From Aureibaculum flavum (GTDB lineage Bacteria > Bacteroidota > Bacteroidia > Flavobacteriales > Flavobacteriaceae): DNA of 64,000 nucleotides. The translations under genes and the position numbers were made by a program. Every line of letters begins with the position of its first letter. Positions within the stretch are counted from its first letter, which is position 1. Under the pieces are notes generated by a model. That model was given only the letters and a program-made list of their open reading frames with translations. It was not told the DNA's origin and did not search any database. The DNA lies in contig NZ_JAEHFJ010000002.1 of the NCBI RefSeq assembly GCF_016406085.1, forward strand, positions 124,001 through 188,000. The letters run 5' to 3'. Positions 44,195 to 52,665 of this stretch are shown one piece after another.

Positions 44195-46516
44195 ATGCCA
44201 GATAAAAAAGCAATAGAACGTCTAGAGAATGCAAACTTTAAAGAAAACGCACCTTACAGTAATAGTTTTCGTCTCAATGATAAAGGACAGATTGTCGATC
44301 TGAATATTTCAGGCGAAGACCTTTCTGAATTTTATTTCATCAACGAATTAACAAATTTGCAGACTTTAAGGTTACATCGCATTAAAACAAGCGATTTAAA
44401 AACTTTAGCAAATTTACCGAATTTAGCATGCATTGATTTTTCATATTGCAAGATTAAAGATTTTAAGATTTTGACAAGTCTACCAAATCTTTCCACATTG
44501 AAATTCATTGAAAATAAAATAATAAGTTTCACTTTTTTGGAAAAGCTCCCTAAATTGAAATCGCTGTCCATTCGTTATGAAGATAAGCTGAAGGATTTTG
44601 ATTTTTTAGAAAAACTTAATCTTGAGTCGTTAACACTCGAAGGAGTATATATCAAAGATTTTGGCTTTTTAGAGCATCAAAAAGAGCTACAACACCTCGA
44701 TTTGCCGATGAACAAAATTACGGAAGTGAATTTTTTAGATAATGTACCTCAATTAAAGCAACTGAACTTGTCGAGGAACAGCATCACTCAGGTGAAAATT
44801 TCAGACAGCTTACCACTTCTGAAAGAGCTCAATTTGTCAAGGAACAATTTCGAGGATGTGAGCTTTTTAGATCATTTACCCCAACTAACGACACTAGATC
44901 TATCTTATACCCCAATCTCTGATTCAAAACCATTCGAAGCCTTAACAAAACTGACCTCTTTAAACTTGGGAGTAACAAGTATTTCAGATTTTAATTTTTT
45001 GGGTAAACTGCATCTTGAATCCTTAATACTTAATGATGTTCATATTGAGACTTTTGAAGTTTATGAAAGTCTAAAAGGGCTTAAGCACCTCGATTTGTCG
45101 AGAAACGAAATCGAGGATATGACGTTTTTAGATTCCTTACCCGAGCTAACAACGCTTAATCTATCCCGGACTAAAATCACCAATTCATCACCATTAGCAG
45201 CCTTAACAAAGCTGACCACTTTGAACTTGGAAAGAACGCGAATTTCCGACTTTAGTTTTTTTGGGCAACTTCAGCTTGAATCCCTAATTCTCAAAAACAC
45301 CAAAATTAAGACCTTTGAAGTTTTTGACAGTCTAAAAGGATTAAAACACTTAGATTTATCGGACAATAAAATCACAGACATAGAATTTTTAGAGGACTTG
45401 CCTCTTCTAATAACACTCGATCTTTCTTCGAATTCATTGAGCGATTCTCAACCATTAGCATCCTTAACAAGACTCACTTCTTTAATTTTAGAATCCACAG
45501 ACATTGAAGACTTTAGTTTTATCAACAGCTTATTAAATCTCAGAAAGTTAGATCTTTCTTGTAATGACATAGAGGATATTAGGTTTTTAGAACCTTTAAA
45601 CGAATTGCTGTTCTTAAATTTAAGCGACAATGAAATTACAGATTTGGCTCCATTGGCGAAGCTCACTTTGTTGAACAATTTAAATCTTGAAACCAATGAA
45701 ATAACAAGCGTAAAAGCCTTAAAAGATTTAAGTCGTCTTACCGAATTGGATTTATCATCGAATGAGATCTCAGACGGTACAGGATTAGAAGATAAAACAC
45801 ATTTAATTGATTTAAATTTGAGCTATAATGAGATTGAGGATATTTCCTTTCTTCAACATTCTATAGATCTAACCTATCTTAATTTAAATAAAAATAAAAT
45901 CTCAAATTTGGAGCCGATCGAAAATATGGATGGGCTCTATTCACTTCGTCTAAATGACAACGAAATTAAAAACATTGACGCTTTAGGAAAATTGGTAGAA
46001 CTAGAAATTCTTACGCTTAATAATAACAAAATCGTAGACATTAAGCCACTTGAAAACCTCCCAAAATTGCGTGATTTAGAATACGAGGGGAATAATATTC
46101 CAATTAAAAAAGAGATAATAACTGATACTGATCTTTCTAGATACAAGGAATGTTATCTAAAATTCCAAGCATTAGAAGAAAAACCACAAGGGATGACTTG
46201 TGAAATTGGCGATCCATTAGAATTTGGCGACATGACTTTTCGTTTAGATGAATTTGATTCTTTTTACGATATGCTAGAGATGCTTGAAATGAAGAATTTT
46301 GATGAAGAATTATTGGTAAAATTCCCACAATACGTCGCCTTAGCTGCTGTTGATTTAGAACGGGTTAAATTTATCGATTCCATCTGTGAATATGTATTGT
46401 TTGTGGATACAAGTTCCCCTAAATATCCCGTTGTAATTTTCGATTATACGACCCAGTTTGATGTTGTTTATGAAACCTTTGAAGAATTTTACAATGAGTT
46501 AAGAATTTACGAATAA
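44195..46516 (+). CDS. Large leucine-rich-repeat protein, cytoplasmic
   Basis: 773 residues with no signal peptide or membrane helix. Residues ~25-640 are ~27 LRRs of the 21-22-residue bacterial (SDS22/internalin-like) type, consensus LxxLxxLxLSxNxIxDxxxL. Residues from LESLIL at 45014 and again at 45275 form an 87-residue (261-bp) super-repeat, a sign of recent tandem duplication. The last ~125 residues are a separate domain ending FDYTTQFDVVYETFEEFYNE, reminiscent of SMI1/KNR4-type proteins (weak). A protein-binding role in the cytoplasm is implied; partner unknown. Confidence 0.85.
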   Translation: MPDKKAIERLENANFKENAPYSNSFRLNDKGQIVDLNISGEDLSEFYFINELTNLQTLRLHRIKTSDLKTLANLPNLACIDFSYCKIKDFKILTSLPNLSTLKFIENKIISFTFLEKLPKLKSLSIRYEDKLKDFDFLEKLNLESLTLEGVYIKDFGFLEHQKELQHLDLPMNKITEVNFLDNVPQLKQLNLSRNSITQVKISDSLPLLKELNLSRNNFEDVSFLDHLPQLTTLDLSYTPISDSKPFEALTKLTSLNLGVTSISDFNFLGKLHLESLILNDVHIETFEVYESLKGLKHLDLSRNEIEDMTFLDSLPELTTLNLSRTKITNSSPLAALTKLTTLNLERTRISDFSFFGQLQLESLILKNTKIKTFEVFDSLKGLKHLDLSDNKITDIEFLEDLPLLITLDLSSNSLSDSQPLASLTRLTSLILESTDIEDFSFINSLLNLRKLDLSCNDIEDIRFLEPLNELLFLNLSDNEITDLAPLAKLTLLNNLNLETNEITSVKALKDLSRLTELDLSSNEISDGTGLEDKTHLIDLNLSYNEIEDISFLQHSIDLTYLNLNKNKISNLEPIENMDGLYSLRLNDNEIKNIDALGKLVELEILTLNNNKIVDIKPLENLPKLRDLEYEGNNIPIKKEIITDTDLSRYKECYLKFQALEEKPQGMTCEIGDPLEFGDMTFRLDEFDSFYDMLEMLEMKNFDEELLVKFPQYVALAAVDLERVKFIDSICEYVLFVDTSSPKYPVVIFDYTTQFDVVYETFEEFYNELRIYE

Positions 46517-46702
46517 AGCAAAAGATGTGTATTGGTTTTCAGTTATAAAAAACGTCATTCAAGCACATTCGTCATGCGTTTTTAAGATTTATTCTTGTGA
46601 CTCATTTACTCTGATACAAAGGAGGTATTATTCAACAAAACTAAAGTCATCTACAGAATAAATGTTATACCCAAAGACTTCTCAAAGAAAGTGTAACATG
46701 AG

Positions 46703-46728
46703 ATAAATGTAACCTAAGTTACATTTAT
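46703..46728. promoter_or_regulatory. 26-bp palindrome upstream of arsR
   Basis: ATAAATGTAAC-CTAA-GTTACATTTAT: perfect 11-bp arms. Probably an operator or promoter-proximal hairpin controlling the arsR operon. Confidence 0.55.
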
Positions 46729-46739
46729 TTAAAATACTA

Positions 46740-46755
46740 ATCGTACATTTACGAT
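46740..46755. promoter_or_regulatory. Putative ArsR operator 1 (ATCG-N8-CGAT)
   Basis: ATCGTACATTTACGAT, matched by ATCGCTTATTTGCGAT at 47176-47191. Both are inverted repeats of the same form and lie in front of arsR and the next gene. The ACATTTAC part also forms a second inverted repeat with GTAAATGT (46745-46764). Confidence 0.6.
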
Positions 46756-46851
46756 AGTAAATGTTAAATGAGCCCTATTGGATGAGTTGGTATTAAAAGT
46801 ATTGTTTATTGATAACTAATTTTAACCGATAAAACCAATAAACAGAATCAG

Positions 46852-47157
46852 ATGAAAAGAAGTTTAGAACCTATAGAATACAAAGAAAACACAGAAGCTT
46901 TAGCCAGATTTGCTAAAGCTTTGGGACATCCAACACGTATTGCTATTTTAAAACATCTTGAAAGCCAATCTTGTTGTTTCACTGGAGATTTGGTTGAAGT
47001 ATTTCCTTTGGCACAATCTACAATTTCTCAACATCTCAAAGAATTAAAAAATGCGGGTCTAATTCAAGGAGAATTAAAACCGCCCAAAATAAAGTACTGT
47101 ATCGATCAAGAAAATTGGAAGATTGCAAAAACATTATTCCAACAATTTTTTGATTGA
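46852..47157 (+). CDS. arsR: ArsR/SmtB family metalloregulator
   Basis: 101-residue winged-helix repressor: ALARFAKALGHPTRIAILKH, QSCCFTGDLVEVFPLAQ, STISQHLKELKNAGLIQGEL. The Cys pair in SCCF at the start of the recognition region is a plausible arsenite/thiol-metal sensor, as in many ArsR forms. It heads the operon to 50002. Operator-like repeats ATCG-N8-CGAT at 46740 and 47176 suggest autoregulation plus a second control point before the thioredoxin-fold gene. Confidence 0.9.
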   Translation: MKRSLEPIEYKENTEALARFAKALGHPTRIAILKHLESQSCCFTGDLVEVFPLAQSTISQHLKELKNAGLIQGELKPPKIKYCIDQENWKIAKTLFQQFFD

Positions 47158-47175
47158 TATTTTTTTAATAATCAC

Positions 47176-47191
47176 ATCGCTTATTTGCGAT
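47176..47191. promoter_or_regulatory. Putative ArsR operator 2 (ATCG-N8-CGAT)
   Basis: ATCGCTTATTTGCGAT in the 51-bp gap before the thioredoxin-fold gene, matching operator 1 in both arms and the internal ATTT. Confidence 0.6.
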
Positions 47192-47208
47192 AAACAAATT
47201 TAAATATT

Positions 47209-47448
47209 ATGAGTAAAGTAATTAAGGTTTTAGGTACGGGTTGTCCAAAATGTCAATCAATGACACGTGTTGTTAAAGATGTTATTTCAGAAAACAATAT
47301 TGATGCTACTCTAGAAAAAGTTGAAGATATCATGGAAATCATGAAATACAGCGTAATGAGTACACCCGCATTAGTAATTGATGATGTTATTACAATAAAA
47401 GGTAGAATACCCTCTAAAGATGAAGTATTGGAGCTATTAAAATCATAA
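47209..47448 (+). CDS. Thioredoxin-fold small redox protein (redox-active disulfide protein 2 type)
   Basis: 79 residues: TGCPKCQSM gives a CPxC active site at the N-terminus, then the short beta-alpha-beta of the thioredoxin-like MTH895/TM-family fold with STPALVIDD (cis-Pro) and KGRIPSKDEVLELL. Such proteins regularly accompany YraQ-type permeases in ars-like operons. It may give electrons for arsenical or nitroaromatic reduction, or pass thiol-bound metal (inference). It may also correspond to the ArsE position of arsEFG operons. Confidence 0.85.
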   Translation: MSKVIKVLGTGCPKCQSMTRVVKDVISENNIDATLEKVEDIMEIMKYSVMSTPALVIDDVITIKGRIPSKDEVLELLKS

Positions 47449-47458
47449 ATTTTATGTT

Positions 47459-47866
47459 ATGAATTATCAAATCAAAGCGTCTTCTATCTCAAATGAAGAT
47501 GCTGTTATTCATATAAAAGAATCAAATATAGATTTCGGCACCACGTTAAAAACTGCTGAAACCTTGCCAAATCCTGCTGAATTATTCTTGGGTTCATTTG
47601 CCGCTTGTATGCTTAAAAACGTGGAACGATTTTCAGCTATGATGAAATTCTCCTATTCAAAAGCAACACTTAAGGTAAACGCTACACGTCTTGAACATCC
47701 GCCAAGAATGGACCATATCATTTACCATTTAACAATCTACAGTAACGATAAAAAGTTGAACACCGAATTGTTAAAAAAGAACATTGAAAAATTCGGTACC
47801 ATCTACAACACCGTAAAATTATCTTGTACCATTTCGGGGACTATCAATACAATTGAAAATGTTTGA
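47459..47866 (+). CDS. OsmC family protein
   Basis: 135-residue OsmC/Ohr-superfamily protein, usually a peroxide-reducing or thiol-protective enzyme. NPAELFLGSFAACMLKNVERF carries the first conserved Cys, and KLSCTISGTI carries the second near the end. It overlaps the start of the downstream permease by 8 nt, so it is firmly in the arsR operon. Confidence 0.9.
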   Translation: MNYQIKASSISNEDAVIHIKESNIDFGTTLKTAETLPNPAELFLGSFAACMLKNVERFSAMMKFSYSKATLKVNATRLEHPPRMDHIIYHLTIYSNDKKLNTELLKKNIEKFGTIYNTVKLSCTISGTINTIENV

Positions 47867-48836
47867 TTGGATACAACATATAGCAGATTGGTTTGTTTAT
47901 GATATTTTGAACTTGAATAAAGGACAACATTTAGCAGAAGCTCTCAATTTCTTTATTTACGACACCACCAAAATTTTAATTTTACTTTTTGTTATAATTT
48001 TTTTTATGGGAATAGTCAATAGTTACTTTCCTATAGACAAGGTTAAAAATTATCTCTCAAGAAATAAATTATACGGATTAGAATATCTTATGGCGAGTCT
48101 TTTTGGTGTAGTTACACCTTTTTGTTCATGCTCATCAGTCCCTTTATTTATAGGTTTTGTTAGAGGAGGAATACCACTGGGTGTTACTTTTGCATTTCTT
48201 ATTACTTCACCCTTAGTGAACGAAGTTGCAATAGGACTTTTTGTTGGGTTATTCGGACTTAAAACCACTATTATTTATGTGGTCAGTGGTATTTTGTTAG
48301 GAACCATTTCTGGAGTAATTCTTCAAAAATTAAAATTGGAATCCTATTTAACACCTTGGGTAAAAGAAGTATTGGCAAACGCACAAAAAGATCAAGATAC
48401 TTTTATCGCAGAAAAACAAACCTTAAATCAACGATTGCCCGTTATTTGGGATGAAGTATTGAAAATCCTTAAAGGTGTTATTCCCTATGTCATTGTAGGA
48501 ATAGCTATTGGTGGTTTAATGCACGGCTATATTCCTGAAGGATTTTTTGAACAGTACATGGCCAAGGACAATCTATTGGCTGTACCAATTGCTACCCTAT
48601 TAGCCGTACCCATGTACTCTAACGCCTCAGGTATATTACCAGTTGCCCAGGTTTTAGTAGCTAAAGGAATTCCTTTAGGCACTGCCATTGCTTTTATGAT
48701 GGGTGTTGTTGGGCTATCATTACCAGAAGCGATGCTTTTAAAGAAAGTAATGACCTTCAAACTCATTGCCATCTTTTTTGGTGTTGTAACACTTTGCATT
48801 ATCATTTCAGGATATTTATTCAACATATTATTATAA
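47859..48836 (+). CDS. YraQ/UPF0718 (DUF318) family permease
   Basis: Eight-helix membrane permease of 325 residues: VTPFCSCSSVPLFIGFVRGG holds the CSCS motif typical of this family, mirrored in the second half by LAVPMYSNASGILPVAQVL. Homologues are linked to arsenic or thiol-metal efflux. Start at the ATG 47859, inside the end of osmC. The central loop ~150-200 is cytoplasmic. Confidence 0.88.
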   Translation: MFDWIQHIADWFVYDILNLNKGQHLAEALNFFIYDTTKILILLFVIIFFMGIVNSYFPIDKVKNYLSRNKLYGLEYLMASLFGVVTPFCSCSSVPLFIGFVRGGIPLGVTFAFLITSPLVNEVAIGLFVGLFGLKTTIIYVVSGILLGTISGVILQKLKLESYLTPWVKEVLANAQKDQDTFIAEKQTLNQRLPVIWDEVLKILKGVIPYVIVGIAIGGLMHGYIPEGFFEQYMAKDNLLAVPIATLLAVPMYSNASGILPVAQVLVAKGIPLGTAIAFMMGVVGLSLPEAMLLKKVMTFKLIAIFFGVVTLCIIISGYLFNILL

Positions 48837-48853
48837 ACCATAAATCAATAAAA

Positions 48854-49291
48854 ATGAAAATCATCAAAATTTTAACCATTTTCACTATCGGATTAATGCT
48901 AACCGCCTGTAATGGACAAAGCAAAAACACCGATCAATCATTAGACCAATCCATTTCCAAAATAGAAGTGTTAGACTTCCACTCTACTCATAGATGTATG
49001 ACCTGTAAAGCCATTGAAGCGAACACAAAATATACCTTAGACACTTATTTCACTAAACAGCTAAAAGCGAACCAAATTACATTTCAAGTAATTGATGTAG
49101 ATAAAGAGGAGAATGAAAAAATTGCTGAAAAATTTGAGGCCTCAGGAACGGCTTTAATTCTTAATGTGATAAAAAATGGTAAAGAAAAACAAATTGATTT
49201 AACAGAATTTGCCTTTATGGAAGGAAATGACAAAGATGCTTTTTCTAAAGAATTAAAAACAAAAATTGATACGGAGCTAAAAACATTCTAA
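48854..49291 (+). CDS. ArsF-like thioredoxin-fold lipoprotein (nitrophenyl/arsenical reductase subunit family)
   Basis: 145 residues from the ATG at 48854, which gives a clean signal with lipobox LMLTAC. The thioredoxin-like domain has VLDFHSTHRCMTCKAIEANT, so CxxC follows the HR motif, and ending NGKEKQIDLTEF. This is the family named ArsF in arsEFG operons for aromatic arsenicals. Its stop codon directly precedes the ATG of the next gene with no gap. Confidence 0.8.
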   Translation: MKIIKILTIFTIGLMLTACNGQSKNTDQSLDQSISKIEVLDFHSTHRCMTCKAIEANTKYTLDTYFTKQLKANQITFQVIDVDKEENEKIAEKFEASGTALILNVIKNGKEKQIDLTEFAFMEGNDKDAFSKELKTKIDTELKTF

Positions 49292-50002
49292 ATGGAGTTT
49301 CTACAATCTCTTTTAGAGAATTACAACATCCCCATATTATCAGCATTTATACTCGGACTAATGACAGCCATTAGTCCATGTCCTTTAGCAACTAATATAA
49401 CCGCTACAGCATTTATTTCTAAAAATATTTCTAGCAAACGGAAAGTTTTTTTAAGCGGATTATTATACTCTTTAGGAAGGGGATTTAGTTATACTGTGAT
49501 TGGATTAATTTTATATTTTGGTGCAAGTAAATTTCATATAGCTCGTTTTTTCAATCAGAACGGAGAAAAATATTTAGGACCATTATTGATCATCATCGGT
49601 TTGATAATGCTTAACGTTATTAAACTCAATTTCTTGGGGAAATTGAACTTTCAAGAAAAACTATCCGATAAATTCAAGGATAAAGGTTTATTGGGTTCAT
49701 TTCTGATAGGTGTAATTTTCGCGTTAGCCTTTTGTCCCTATAGCGGAGCTTTGTTTTTTGGTATGTTAATCCCAATGACCATTGCCTCTACAGAAGGACT
49801 CTATTTGCCTATAATATTTGCATTCGGAACAGGTTTACCAGTAATTTTATTCACCTATTTATTAGCATTTACCGCAGGTAAAGTTGGTATATTTTATAAT
49901 AAAATTACAAAAATTGAAAAAGTAATGAGAACAGTTGCTGGTGGCGTTTTTATATTGACTGGATTGTATTACGTTTCCATTTTCACTGGAATATTGGAAT
50001 AG
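49292..50002 (+). CDS. ArsG-like/CcdA-type membrane transporter
   Basis: 236 residues with six hydrophobic helices. TAISPCPLATNITATAF and AFCPYSGALFF each carry the PC/CP motifs of the LysE/CcdA-like fold that ArsG shares: a membrane electron or solute carrier proposed as exporter of aminoaryl arsenicals. Immediately after the ArsF-like gene. The combination of ArsF, ArsG, a permease and redox proteins under ArsR points to export of an organo- or thiol-bound arsenical, but the substrate is inferred. Confidence 0.82.
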   Translation: MEFLQSLLENYNIPILSAFILGLMTAISPCPLATNITATAFISKNISSKRKVFLSGLLYSLGRGFSYTVIGLILYFGASKFHIARFFNQNGEKYLGPLLIIIGLIMLNVIKLNFLGKLNFQEKLSDKFKDKGLLGSFLIGVIFALAFCPYSGALFFGMLIPMTIASTEGLYLPIIFAFGTGLPVILFTYLLAFTAGKVGIFYNKITKIEKVMRTVAGGVFILTGLYYVSIFTGILE

Positions 50003-50165
50003 ATAAAGACTAAAAAGACATTTACATTTACACCAATCTACAAAAGTCTTAAAGGAACTTTTAAATTTTGATTTAACAATAAAATGCTGATACTAATAAA
50101 AGACCATTCGCTACGTTAATAAGTACACTACAGAATTGTATTTTTTAAATAAACCCAGTAAAAAA

Positions 50166-50894
50166 ATGACTTGGAAAAACACTTTTACTACATTAGTTGT
50201 AGCACTTTCTACTTTAATTTTAATACAAATAGGTATCATAGTTCAATATGGATTTGGAACTATATTGAATCCCTTTGGGATAATAGGCTTTGCCGGTTTA
50301 ATTATTTATTTCATTTACATTTATTTTTTAAACAAAGCATTTGAGGAAAATAAACATAATAATAATCTTAAAAACTTAGAGTATGCTAGCTATGTATTTA
50401 TAGCATTAAATATAATTCCTATTGTTAGAAGTCTTTTTTTTATTACGCTAAGTTATCAAACTTTTAAAGTTACTATATGGTTAATTCCAATGCTAATAAA
50501 CATATTAACTATAGGCTTGCTAATTCATTCTTTTCTTCTTAGAAAAAAGACATTTGGCCGTTTTCTGAAAATTAAAAATGACGAATTAGTTTATGACTTA
50601 GAATCTTTAAAACATAAATCTTTTGAAACAGACAAGCAAAGATTAGAAGTATGTAAATTATGTACAAACAGAACCTTTGATAAAAATGTTGGAATGGTAT
50701 GTTCTTTAACTCACGTTAAACCAACTTTTAAGAGCATGTGTACTGATTTCAATTTAGATACTAAAGAATACCAAAAACGAGTTAATGAAGTCATCGAGAA
50801 TGGTAAAAATTCAAAGAAGAAATCGGTTTGGGCATATATTATAACTGCAATTATTGTTATTAGAATCATTATTAGGATAATACAAAGTAGTTAA
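50166..50894 (+). CDS. Membrane protein with a cytoplasmic Cys4 motif
   Basis: 242 residues: four N-terminal membrane helices, a soluble segment with CKLCTNRTFDKNVGMVC and FKSMCTDF, i.e. C-x2-C-x12-C-x12-C, then a C-terminal helix (WAYIITAIIVIRIIIRII). This Cys pattern (C..CxNR.F....G..C.LT...P.F...C.DF) recurs in several Bacteroidota membrane proteins and looks like a zinc-binding knuckle. Function unknown. The ATG at 50166 is used; no upstream ATG is in frame. Confidence 0.7.
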   Translation: MTWKNTFTTLVVALSTLILIQIGIIVQYGFGTILNPFGIIGFAGLIIYFIYIYFLNKAFEENKHNNNLKNLEYASYVFIALNIIPIVRSLFFITLSYQTFKVTIWLIPMLINILTIGLLIHSFLLRKKTFGRFLKIKNDELVYDLESLKHKSFETDKQRLEVCKLCTNRTFDKNVGMVCSLTHVKPTFKSMCTDFNLDTKEYQKRVNEVIENGKNSKKKSVWAYIITAIIVIRIIIRIIQSS

Positions 50895-51049
50895 TATCGT
50901 ATTTTTTTTACAACTCACCTTGAGCATTAGAAATACACCATACACCGAGAACTTTTATAAAGTGCAGCCTACTTTTAGTACACTAAAAAATAGTGCACTA
51001 GCTGCATGATCCTCTTTTTCTTATCCAACAAGAGTCTACTTTAGTTTCT

Positions 51050-51063
51050 ATTTGCTAAATTAG
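51050..51063 (+). repeat. Accessory-gene boundary motif, copy 4 (ATTTGCTAAATTAG)
   Basis: 78 nt before the polysaccharide deacetylase gene. The upstream 100 bp contain AGCCTACTT as in copies 1 and 2, plus nested inverted repeats (TTTTAGT-AC-ACTAAAA at 50973-50988, and the palindrome TAGTGCACTA at 50991-51000). Confidence 0.65.
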
Positions 51064-51141
51064 TAACTTACAAAAAGATTTATTGTACCTAAAAACTTTG
51101 TAATGTATTTAGGTGCAAAAAAGTAATATGAAATACTGGAT

Positions 51142-51948
51142 ATGAAAAACTTATACATTTATGCAATAGTAACAATTGTAACTGCCCAATTTTCATATGC
51201 TCAAAATTTAGAGAAAAGCTTTAAATGGCCTGAAAATAAAAAGGCTGCTGTCAGTTTAACTTTTGATGATGGTCAAGATTCTCATCTAGATAATGCCATA
51301 CCATTACTAGACTCACTAAATGTTAAAGCAACTTTTTACTGTCCCGGAAATTCAGAATCTTTACATAACCGTACTTCTGAATGGAAAAAGATTGTTGAAA
51401 ACGGGCATGAACTTGGTAATCATTCTCTCTTTCATCCCTGTGACGGTACCATACATGATTGGGTTAAACCTGAATACGACTTAAACAGATATACAAAAGC
51501 ACAAATACGAACGGAATTATATACTGCTAACACATTGCTTAAAGCGATTGATGGAAAAATAAATAGAACGTATGCTTATCCCTGCTCAAACTTTAAAGTA
51601 CAAGGTGACACTACCTATGTTGACGTAGTTAAGAAACTATTTTCAGCAGCAAGAAGTGATGGTCCAATACCAACCACTATGGAAAATATTGACATTAATT
51701 ATATGCCAAGTTGGGATGTAAACAATAATACTGGTAAAGAACTAATTGCTTATGTAAAAGAGGCAAGAGATAATGGAACCATAGCCACATTTATGTTTCA
51801 TAGTGTTGGAGGTGGTTATTTAAACGTTTCTACAGAAGCATTACAAGAGTTATTAATTTATCTTAAAGCCAACGAGAAAGATTATTGGGTAGATACCTTC
51901 TATAATATTACCCATTACATCAAGATGACATTAGACGCAACTGAATAA
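51142..51948 (+). CDS. Polysaccharide deacetylase family protein (NodB domain), secreted
   Basis: Carbohydrate esterase 4-type deacetylase of 268 residues with a signal peptide ending SYAQN. NodB motifs: AVSLTFDDGQDSH (catalytic Asp and metal Asp), ELGNHSLFHPC (metal His), RTYAYPC, and a C-terminal FMFHSVGGG. It removes N- or O-acetyl groups from a cell-wall or environmental polysaccharide; which one is not visible. Monocistronic. Confidence 0.9.
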   Translation: MKNLYIYAIVTIVTAQFSYAQNLEKSFKWPENKKAAVSLTFDDGQDSHLDNAIPLLDSLNVKATFYCPGNSESLHNRTSEWKKIVENGHELGNHSLFHPCDGTIHDWVKPEYDLNRYTKAQIRTELYTANTLLKAIDGKINRTYAYPCSNFKVQGDTTYVDVVKKLFSAARSDGPIPTTMENIDINYMPSWDVNNNTGKELIAYVKEARDNGTIATFMFHSVGGGYLNVSTEALQELLIYLKANEKDYWVDTFYNITHYIKMTLDATE

Positions 51949-51967
51949 ACTCGTATTAACCTTTGGG

Positions 51968-52360
51968 TTATTCGTCATCACTTTTAGCTTGTGTTACCTC
52001 TCTAAATGTAGGCAAAGCTTCACTAATACTGCCCACACCCTTTTTATTAACTTTAAAGGTTACATCCTTTGTTGTAGTAAACAATAGTACAGACATAAAA
52101 GATTTTCTGATATGCGATTTCACAACTTCATGGGCTTGTTCTAATGTAAGCTCATCTTCTTTATCTTCGGTATCTCTAGATCTATAGCGTAATTTTAGTA
52201 AGACCTTAAAGCCATCTTTCGAATAAATTGGTCTTAAAAATATATTTCTCAAATTAGGTTTACCAATAGTTTTAGCCATAGTTAACTTAGCAAAACGGCC
52301 ATCTTGGACACTTTCTTTTACTTGTTCCCAGAAAAGAACAAACACATCTTGGTAGGGCAT
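51968..52360 (-). CDS. Conserved protein of unknown function (130 aa)
   Basis: Soluble 130-residue protein that I do not assign. Visible: FWEQVKESVQDGRFAKLTM, a basic strand-rich core with FKVLLKLRYRSRDTE, and LTLEQAHEVVKSHI. The arrangement resembles the N-terminal part of a larger Flavobacteriaceae protein that in other genomes continues into a methyltransferase-like domain (recollection, low certainty). If so, this copy is a stand-alone domain. Convergent with the deacetylase gene. Confidence 0.55.
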   Translation of the reverse strand: MPYQDVFVLFWEQVKESVQDGRFAKLTMAKTIGKPNLRNIFLRPIYSKDGFKVLLKLRYRSRDTEDKEDELTLEQAHEVVKSHIRKSFMSVLLFTTTKDVTFKVNKKGVGSISEALPTFREVTQAKSDDE

Positions 52361-52665
52361 AATTTAAAGATTTTTTCGGAAGTATTTCGTTATATCAAAA
52401 GTAATACTAATTATTGAATTCATATATTAGAATCTATCTACATTACTCCGGTATCTGGATAATTAGCAATTAACAATAGTCAACAAACACTAAAAAAAGC
52501 TTATAAATTCGTTTTTAACAATAAAATACATCCTCAAACTATGAGGGTTACTAAGTGCAAAATTTAGCATATTTTTGTATTAATCAGGTCATGCATTTTT
52601 ATCATTTTCGTTGTGATAATTTGACAACATAAAAATCAACAACTAATAAAAGACAATTAAATAAT
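52361..52665. other. Intergenic region with one promoter box
   Basis: 305 bp between divergent genes with no ORF of note. Apart from the box at 52570 I see only A/T-rich sequence. Confidence 0.45.
52570..52577 (+). promoter_or_regulatory. TAnnTTTG promoter box (TATTTTTG)
   Basis: 88 nt before the ATG at 52666; probable promoter of the four-helix membrane protein gene. Confidence 0.45.
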
